This document shows positions 58,949 to 64,000 of a DNA stretch of 64,000 nt, one piece after another. Made by a program: the position numbers and the translations under genes. Positions within the stretch are counted from its first letter, which is position 1. The number at the start of each line of letters is the position of its first letter. The stretch is from Phycisphaerae bacterium (GTDB lineage: Bacteria; Planctomycetota; Phycisphaerae; Sedimentisphaerales; UBA12454), in NCBI GenBank assembly GCA_041652575.1, contig JBAZHC010000001.1, forward strand, positions 124,001-188,000. Reading direction: 5' to 3'. The notes under the pieces are model-generated. The model was not told the DNA's origin. It saw only the letters and a program-made list of their open reading frames with translations, and made no database searches.

Positions 58949-59082
58949 AAACAGACTCCTTTCAAAAATACCACAACGACCGATATAGCTAAATCGGCTA
59001 ATTGGCGGTATTTTATACAGGAAATCACTAATGATGCAATAGGGGGCGTATCGCCGGGTTCAAAACGGCAATATAGATAATA

Positions 59083-59517
59083 TTAATGGTGAGATAAGAG
59101 TTTGCTGAAAAAGCCCTGTTTGCGTGTGTGTTCGCCATGATGGATTTTTTCAAGATGCTTTTGCACTATATCCGGAACTTCGTAAGTGTTGAAAGGTTTA
59201 ACGATGTAATCGATGGCGCCTCTGCTGATGGCCAGGTCAATATCCTTCGAATCATCCTTGCAGGTGAGCATTAATACCGGAATGTGCATAGTTTCGGTAT
59301 TACGTTTCAACTCTACCAGTACTTCCATACCATCCATTTCCGGCATCATCCAATCTAATAGTACGATATCGATTTCTTCGGATTTTGCGAGGTCAATGCC
59401 GTCGCGGCCATTGGCAGCGGAGAAGACCTTGAATCCCTTTTTGACCAGGGCGTTCTGAAGCAGCAGCCTTATTGTTGCGTCATCGTCAATTACAAGTATA
59501 TGTGTCGGTTCCTGCAT
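59083..59517 (-). CDS. Stand-alone response regulator receiver protein
   Basis: 144 residues, one CheY-like receiver domain. The acidic pocket is Asp11-13 (VIDDDAT), the phosphoacceptor Asp55 (VLLDWMMPEMDG) and Lys107 (IVKPFNTYE). There is no output domain; the last 20 residues are basic and His-rich. The partner kinase is not in the window. The gene is monocistronic. Confidence 0.93.
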   Translation of the reverse strand: MQEPTHILVIDDDATIRLLLQNALVKKGFKVFSAANGRDGIDLAKSEEIDIVLLDWMMPEMDGMEVLVELKRNTETMHIPVLMLTCKDDSKDIDLAISRGAIDYIVKPFNTYEVPDIVQKHLEKIHHGEHTRKQGFFSKLLSHH

Positions 59518-59713
59518 AGTATTTTCCCTGCTAATTCAAGCTATCTTTATTATCGGCGAAAATGTTTAGCGGCATTACGGGAATCACAACTGATAAAAAC
59601 GCTGCAGCAGATAGTCAGGCCGAAAAATTTTTATGCCGAGTCCCATAAAATGTTTTATGGCGGTATAAGGCATTTGTTTGTTCCGGCCGGAAGCACTGTT
59701 TTAAGTGAATCAA

Positions 59714-59743
59714 CTGGCAAAAACAGATTTTTTATGGTATAAT
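59714..59743 (+). promoter_or_regulatory. Promoter before the candidate small RNA
   Basis: CTGGCA (59714-59719), 18-base spacer, TATAAT (59738-59743) with TGG before it. Confidence 0.45.
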
Positions 59744-59749
59744 CAGGCC

Positions 59750-59842
59750 TTGATAAGGAGATAAATCGAGAAAACAGTTTGAGCCATGATTTTTTAGTTC
59801 CCTTTTGCCCTTTCCCGCATTGCGTTGAATGCGGGATTTTTT
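59750..59842 (+). ncRNA. Candidate small RNA or attenuated leader of dtd
   Basis: About 93 bases between a promoter-like element and a perfect terminator. No credible ORF lies inside (a three-codon ATG frame only). It could be a free small RNA or a premature-stop leader of dtd, 43 bases downstream. Confidence 0.4.
59814..59842 (+). terminator. Rho-independent terminator before dtd
   Basis: CCCGCATT-gcgttg-AATGCGGG followed by ATTTTTTTT. Confidence 0.9.
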
Positions 59843-59884
59843 TTGCGCATTGACGGAGATGTAATCCTCGTTTAACATTCAGAT

Positions 59885-60334
59885 ATGAGAGCGATAGTTC
59901 AAATAGTAAAAAACGCTAAAGTTACCGTCGATAATAATATCGCCGGTCAAATAGATGCCGGTCTGCTCGTTTATCTCGGCGTCGGCAAAGACGACAACGA
60001 ATCCGATGCGGTATTCGTAGCGGACAAGATTGTCAACCTGCGGATTTTTGCCGATGATAACGACAAGATGAATTTAAGCGTAAAAGATAAAATAGGACAG
60101 GTGCTCGTCGTCAGCAACTTTACTCTTTTCGGAGATTGCCGAAAGGGCAGAAGGCCGGGCTTCGATTTGGCGGCAGAGCCTGCAATCGCAGAAAAACTTT
60201 ATGAAAAAGTCGTCGAACTTATAAAAGCAGAAGGGCTTGAAGTTCAAAATGGAATCTTTGCCGCCTATATGGATGTAACGGCGTCAAACGACGGGCCAAT
60301 CAATTTTTTAATAGATAGTAAAAGATTATTTTGA
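59885..60334 (+). CDS. dtd: D-aminoacyl-tRNA deacylase
   Basis: 149 residues. Dtd removes D-amino acids from mischarged tRNA. It shows MRAIVQIVKNAKVTVD, VSNFTLFGDCRKGRRPGFD (the SQFTL-type active-site motif, here SNFTL) and NDGPINFLIDS (the GP cis-proline motif). Full length. Located 46 bases before tyrS, another translation gene. Confidence 0.94.
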   Translation: MRAIVQIVKNAKVTVDNNIAGQIDAGLLVYLGVGKDDNESDAVFVADKIVNLRIFADDNDKMNLSVKDKIGQVLVVSNFTLFGDCRKGRRPGFDLAAEPAIAEKLYEKVVELIKAEGLEVQNGIFAAYMDVTASNDGPINFLIDSKRLF

Positions 60335-60440
60335 AAACGAACCCCCGGGATAAACCCGGGGGCTTACGGATTACATACCCAAAATCATTTCTTGATTGAA
60401 TATGGGCTTTCGATTAAAATACCACGTCTTTGAGGTAAAT

Positions 60441-61649
60441 ATGACAGATACAATAAAACAGCAGGTTGAAGAGCTTAAACGCGGAACAGTTGAGATTTTC
60501 AACGAAAAAGAACTTGCCGAGCGGCTTGTTGAGGCGGCAAAAGAAAAACGCCAGCTTCGCATCAAACTCGGTATGGACCCGACTGCGCCGGATATTCACC
60601 TTGGACATACCGTAGTTATGCGGAAGATGAGACAGTTCCAGGATATGGGACATAAGGCTGTTTTGATTATCGGCGACTACACCGCACGAATCGGCGACCC
60701 GACAGGACAAAACACAACAAGGCCGATGCTTTCACCTGAACAAATCGACAAAAACGCAAAGACATACATCGACCAGGCTGGGAAAATTCTCGATACATCG
60801 AAAGACAAATTCGAAGTCAGGCCAAACAGCGAATGGCTGGCAGATTTGAGGCTTGCCGATATTATAAAACTTACCAGTTCTACTACTGTTGCAAGAATGC
60901 TCGAACGTGATACATTTGAAATCCGTTATAAAGCAGGAGATGCGATAAGTATGCATGAATTTTTATATCCGCTGATGCAGGGATATGATTCTGTTATGGT
61001 AAAGGCCGATGTCGAACTGGGCGGAACCGACCAGACGTTTAATAACCTTGTCGGACGCGATTTGCAGAGATTAAACAATCAAAAGCCGCAGATTGTAATT
61101 ACGATGCCGATACTTGTCGGCCTTGACGGTGTAGAAAAAATGAGCAAGTCAAAAGGCAACTACATCGGCGTAACAGATTCGCCAAAAGATATGTTCGGCA
61201 AAGTGATGAGTATAAGCGATGAAATGATGGAAAATTATTTTACGCTCCTGACGGATATACCCGCTGAAAAAATCAGGGAACTCGTCGATTCGCAAAAGAG
61301 TCATCCGAAAGAGTCGAAAGTATTTCTCGGCAAAACCATTATAAAACAATTTTACGATGAAGCTACGGCACAGGCCGCTGCCGATGAGTTTGATAAAGTA
61401 TTTGCGCAGAAACAACTGCCGCAGGATATGCCGGAGGTAAAAATATCGGGCGAGCCTGTAACGGCGGCGAAACTGCTGGCGGTGTGCAATCTTGTCGCAA
61501 GCGGCGGAGAAGCGAAAAGACTTATAGCGGGGGGCGGAATGAGTATCGACGGCGAAAAAATTACCGACCCGAATAAACCGATAACGCCTGCAAACGGAAT
61601 GATTGTCCGTGCAGGAAAACTTAAATTCGCGAAACTTTCGGTAAATTGA
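60441..61649 (+). CDS. tyrS: Tyrosyl-tRNA synthetase
   Basis: 402 residues from the ATG at 60441 (GAGG five bases upstream); an upstream ATG at 60396 lacks a site. Class I signature HLGHT (HIGH) and KMSKSKGN (KMSKS), the Tyr-binding segment YPLMQGYDSVMVKADVELGG, quoted in part, and a C-terminal S4 domain (VASGGEAKRLIAGGGMSIDG). The lack of the long insertions of the bacterial TyrRS-1 group places it in the TyrZ-like group. Confidence 0.95.
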   Translation: MTDTIKQQVEELKRGTVEIFNEKELAERLVEAAKEKRQLRIKLGMDPTAPDIHLGHTVVMRKMRQFQDMGHKAVLIIGDYTARIGDPTGQNTTRPMLSPEQIDKNAKTYIDQAGKILDTSKDKFEVRPNSEWLADLRLADIIKLTSSTTVARMLERDTFEIRYKAGDAISMHEFLYPLMQGYDSVMVKADVELGGTDQTFNNLVGRDLQRLNNQKPQIVITMPILVGLDGVEKMSKSKGNYIGVTDSPKDMFGKVMSISDEMMENYFTLLTDIPAEKIRELVDSQKSHPKESKVFLGKTIIKQFYDEATAQAAADEFDKVFAQKQLPQDMPEVKISGEPVTAAKLLAVCNLVASGGEAKRLIAGGGMSIDGEKITDPNKPITPANGMIVRAGKLKFAKLSVN

Positions 61650-61661
61650 ACAGGCTAAATT

Positions 61662-62000
61662 ATGAATAATATAAAAAAAAATAAAAACGGGAAAGTTCAA
61701 AAAGCAATTAAGGCTGAGCCGATTATAAGGAAGCTGCAATCGCATCGCGGACAGATAAAAAAACTTGGTGTGAAACAACTTGGACTTTTCGGTTCTGCCG
61801 CAAGAGGGGAGATGAGGGCAAATAGCGATGTGGATATTGTTGTTAAATTTGACAAGACAACATACAGAAAGTATTTAAGCCTGAAAATACTGCTCAAAGG
61901 TATACTTGGCAGAGATGTTGACCTATTGACTTTACCATCTATCCAGGGAAGGCTTAAGGAACAGATTATGAAGGATTTTATAAATGTCCCGACATACTGA
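61662..62000 (+). CDS. MNT-type nucleotidyltransferase (antitoxin of HEPN)
   Basis: 112 residues with GLFGSAARGEMRANSDVDIVV, the minimal nucleotidyltransferase GSx10DxD motif. MNT proteins counter HEPN RNases by adenylylating them. It overlaps the HEPN gene by 17 bases. The N-terminus is Lys/Asn-rich. Likely a chromosomal toxin-antitoxin pair. Confidence 0.9.
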   Translation: MNNIKKNKNGKVQKAIKAEPIIRKLQSHRGQIKKLGVKQLGLFGSAARGEMRANSDVDIVVKFDKTTYRKYLSLKILLKGILGRDVDLLTLPSIQGRLKEQIMKDFINVPTY

Positions 62001-62322
62001 ACTGCGATTACTGGATATACTTGATGCCATTGAAAGAATTTTTAGCTATGCAAAAGGTATGAGCTACAAGGACTTTCTGTCCGACCACAAAACACAGGAT
62101 GCAGTAGTCAGAAATATTGAGATTATAGGCGAAGCGGCCAGGGCCATCTCCAAAATATTCCGTGCCGATAATCCACAAATTCCATGGGATGATATCATAG
62201 GTATGCGAAATATAATCGTTCATCATTATTTCGGTGTTCTGATTGACGTAGTATGGGATATTGCAAAAAAAGAACTGCCCAGCCTTAAAAAGCAGATAAA
62301 AGCCATTATAAAGGTGGATTGA
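61984..62322 (+). CDS. HEPN (HepT/DUF86) toxin RNase
   Basis: 112 residues, all helical, with RNIIVHHYF, the R-x4-H RNase motif of HEPN proteins. Partner of the overlapping MNT gene. A third gene follows after three bases with its ribosome site inside this one. Confidence 0.9.
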   Translation: MSRHTELRLLDILDAIERIFSYAKGMSYKDFLSDHKTQDAVVRNIEIIGEAARAISKIFRADNPQIPWDDIIGMRNIIVHHYFGVLIDVVWDIAKKELPSLKKQIKAIIKVD

Positions 62323-62325
62323 TTT

Positions 62326-62907
62326 ATGAGATTACCAGAAATAAAAAATCCGGATAGATACGTCGACCTTTATGCGGTTGATTTCGGCGGTCACAATGGG
62401 GTTGGATTTACCGCTGATGAAGTGGCGGAACTTCTCGAAAGCGAAAAATTCAGGGACATAAAAGTTTACAGAATTTATAAAGCATATCCTGACGGCAAAA
62501 TGGAACTAAAGGGTGTACCGAATGAAATATTCGAGCTTGAGATGGGAATGTTCTTTTATGAATTCGATGAAGTCGCAGCACAGAGCGATTATAAGAAACT
62601 GATAAGCTCGGCTGTAACGACTGCGCCGCCGACAAAAGCAAAAGTTCATCTTGCAAAATACGACGATGATAAATTTGCTGTCGCGATTATCTTTCCTGCT
62701 GAATATAACGACCAATTCAGTAAATGGCTTTTGGATATAGATTATAAAACAAACGGTTCCGCGGAAGGCGGCATTGAGGCGGTAAAAAGATATTATACCG
62801 ATGAGCCTGAAATTCTCGAAAGACATCAGTTGTTCAATCAGCAGCAAATTGAAAGCCTCACAGGCGCCAGGCTTTTGGCCGCGACAAAAACGGCGATTGT
62901 TAGATAA
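62326..62907 (+). CDS. Hypothetical protein linked to the MNT/HEPN pair
   Basis: 193 residues, alpha/beta, no recognised domain. Landmarks: DLYAVDFGGHNGVGFTADEV, IYKAYPDGKMELKGV, AIIFPAEYNDQFSKWLL. The ATG lies three bases past the HEPN stop with AAAGGTGG upstream, so it shares the transcript. It could be a housekeeping gene by chance there. Confidence 0.6.
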   Translation: MRLPEIKNPDRYVDLYAVDFGGHNGVGFTADEVAELLESEKFRDIKVYRIYKAYPDGKMELKGVPNEIFELEMGMFFYEFDEVAAQSDYKKLISSAVTTAPPTKAKVHLAKYDDDKFAVAIIFPAEYNDQFSKWLLDIDYKTNGSAEGGIEAVKRYYTDEPEILERHQLFNQQQIESLTGARLLAATKTAIVR

Positions 62908-63106
62908 ATTGAAGATTTAAGATTGAAGATTGAAGATTTAAAAATTGCATTCGTTTTGTTTATCTCCTCTCTGTTCAAAAAGAAGATAAAAGCCAATGAT
63001 TTGAAGAAATTGGATTTTTCCGCATCCACTCAAAAGTCAGGAATTTCATTTACAGATAAAATCAGGGACATCTTTCGTCACAAGTGGATTAAGAAATCTT
63101 GAAAAA
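62908..63106. other. AT-rich intergenic stretch
   Basis: Begins with a GAAGATTTAAGATTGAAGA repeat of the type near 25290, followed by bases with no recognisable gene. Confidence 0.5.
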
Positions 63107-63180
63107 TAGCCACCAAGACACGAAGGCACAAAGAGAAGTATATATTTTTAAAACTTAGTGCCTTCGTGCCTTTGTGGCTA
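63107..63180. repeat. TAGCCAC inverted repeat before secA
   Basis: TAGCCACCAAGACACGAAGG... pairs with ...CTTCGTGCCTTTGTGGCTA (63154-63180). It ends directly at the secA stop and should terminate its transcript. Confidence 0.85.
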
Positions 63181-63181
63181 A

Positions 63182-64000
63182 TTAAGCGTTAGTGCCGCAG
63201 CATTTTTTGTATTTTTTCCCGCTGCCGCACGGACACGGGTCGTTTCTGCCGACCTTGGGCTGTTCAAGCTTTATCTGTTTGACTCTGGTTGCTTCGCCCT
63301 GCGGGGCCTGAGCGGCGGCACGCTGACGTTCGGCCATTTCAAACTGACTAACTTCTTCGTGTTTTGTCTGGCCTGCCTGCCAGATACTTTTTGTTCTTGT
63401 ACCCGCTTCGAGACGAACCTTGAAGATTGTATCAGTAACTTTATCTTCAATTAAATCAAGCATCTCGCCGAACATCCGGAATCCCTCGTGTTTATATTCT
63501 ATTTTCGGGTCCTTCTCGGCATAAGCCCGCATAAAAATACTTTCCTTCATGTGGTCCATCGCATACAAATGGTCCTTCCACGCTGAATCGTAGAATTGCA
63601 GAAGGACATATTTTTCAAGCTCGCTAAGTTCAGTCCTTAAAAATTCCCTGCCTGCCTCAAGCAGTTTTTCCTTAGCGGTATTTACCATACCGCTCTCTGA
63701 CGGTCGCGGCTCTGATGCGAAATCATCACTCTTCAAATTTGCTTTGAACCTGTTATTCGCCCATTCAACGAATTGGTCTGGCTGAAGAGATGCGATTTTT
63801 TCATCGATTTCATTTTTAAGACCTGAGCTGTGGTAATCTTCGCTGATTTTCAGCAGTTCTTTATGGACCGCGGCAGGGGAAGTATTCTGCAGATAAGAAA
63901 CAGTGATTTCTTTACCGAACCTTTCGTTTATCCAGCCTGCAAGATTTTCAAACGCATAGACATTTACGCTGTCGGTGCGATAAGTCATACTCATCGCGAA
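63182..64000 (-). CDS. secA: Protein translocase subunit SecA (C-terminal part, 5' end outside window)
   Basis: Open through the right edge, so the start is outside the window. The helical scaffold part (LSELEKYVLLQFYDSAWKDH, LYAMDHMKESIFMRAYAEKD) and the zinc-binding SEC-C tail (VGRNDPCPCGSGKKYKKCCG) identify SecA, the ATPase that drives proteins through SecYEG. The exported PEP-CTERM proteins would use this pathway. Confidence 0.96.
   Translation of the reverse strand, partial: FAMSMTYRTDSVNVYAFENLAGWINERFGKEITVSYLQNTSPAAVHKELLKISEDYHSSGLKNEIDEKIASLQPDQFVEWANNRFKANLKSDDFASEPRPSESGMVNTAKEKLLEAGREFLRTELSELEKYVLLQFYDSAWKDHLYAMDHMKESIFMRAYAEKDPKIEYKHEGFRMFGEMLDLIEDKVTDTIFKVRLEAGTRTKSIWQAGQTKHEEVSQFEMAERQRAAAQAPQGEATRVKQIKLEQPKVGRNDPCPCGSGKKYKKCCGTNA

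Larger units (their letters stand above)
59518..59884. other. Divergent intergenic region before dtd
   Basis: Contains a promoter on plus (59714-59743), a short candidate transcript and a strong terminator (59814-59842), then 40 bases to the dtd start. The first 190 bases hold only weak open frames. Confidence 0.6.

Noticed and set aside
61662..62322. MNT/HEPN pair as a novel system
   Set aside because: Both genes match the well-known HepT/MntA type, so they are reported as a known toxin-antitoxin pair.

Overview
The window looks like a chromosomal segment of a planctomycete, most likely class Phycisphaerae (Sedimentisphaerales-like). The grounds are a long tandem array of PEP-CTERM proteins with IPEPATI-type tags, secreted proteins with Pro-Asn-Glu rich linkers, a YfgM-like protein starting MKSERRHEL, and many short dispersed palindromic repeats between genes. 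The assignment rests on gene content, not on a marker tree. No rRNA, tRNA, CRISPR array or insertion sequence was seen.

Layout. 0-8 kb: the 3' part of uvrA, mtnA, a GT-C type membrane glycosyltransferase, a secreted protein, a family 2 glycosyltransferase and a NifU-type Fe-S scaffold. 8.3-13.4 kb: a visibly AT-rich, tightly packed eight-gene operon encoding a ubiquitin-like conjugation system. It has a 71-residue candidate modifier, two E2-like proteins (the second fused to a Phd/YefM antitoxin-like domain), an E1/ThiF-like adenylating enzyme, a JAMM/JAB isopeptidase, a ComEC-like metallo-beta-lactamase-fold protein, a membrane-anchored peptidoglycan-binding protein and a four-helix membrane protein. 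This is the most striking content. 13.5-20.3 kb: a protein carrying a 33-bp triplicate repeat, a ferritin-like protein, a coiled-coil secreted protein, the ilvB-ilvN-ilvC cluster and a lipoprotein. 20.4-28 kb (mostly minus strand): two paralogous SGNH hydrolases, a shortened MgtE-like transporter behind a 37-residue membrane peptide, an ATP-cone protein next to nrdR, a 1-kb non-coding region with a duplicated structured unit, a divergent thymidylate synthase and a secreted thioredoxin-like protein. 28-41 kb: ribE, an ORF6N protein, pdxA, rsmA, a minus-strand operon (SpoIVB-type S55 protease, beta-propeller lipoprotein, fumarase alpha subunit), a YfgM-like protein with an RluA-family synthase, and a TrkA/TrkH potassium uptake pair.

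41-57.6 kb: nineteen consecutive minus-strand genes for secreted PEP-CTERM proteins. They fall into about seven transcription units bounded by clear terminators and sigma-70-like promoters. Seven of the proteins belong to one expanded family. No exosortase is present in the window. Three of the long leaders share a short hairpin motif that may be regulatory. 57.8-64 kb: a split YeeE/YedE sulfur-transport pair, a stand-alone receiver protein, a possible small RNA, dtd, tyrS, an MNT/HEPN toxin-antitoxin pair with a linked unknown gene, and the C-terminal part of secA.

Most of the window is ordinary housekeeping. The two accessory blocks that stand out are the conjugation operon, whose promoter carries TGTACA/TGCACA half-sites that could be read by its own Phd-like domain, and the PEP-CTERM array with its repeated leader architecture.
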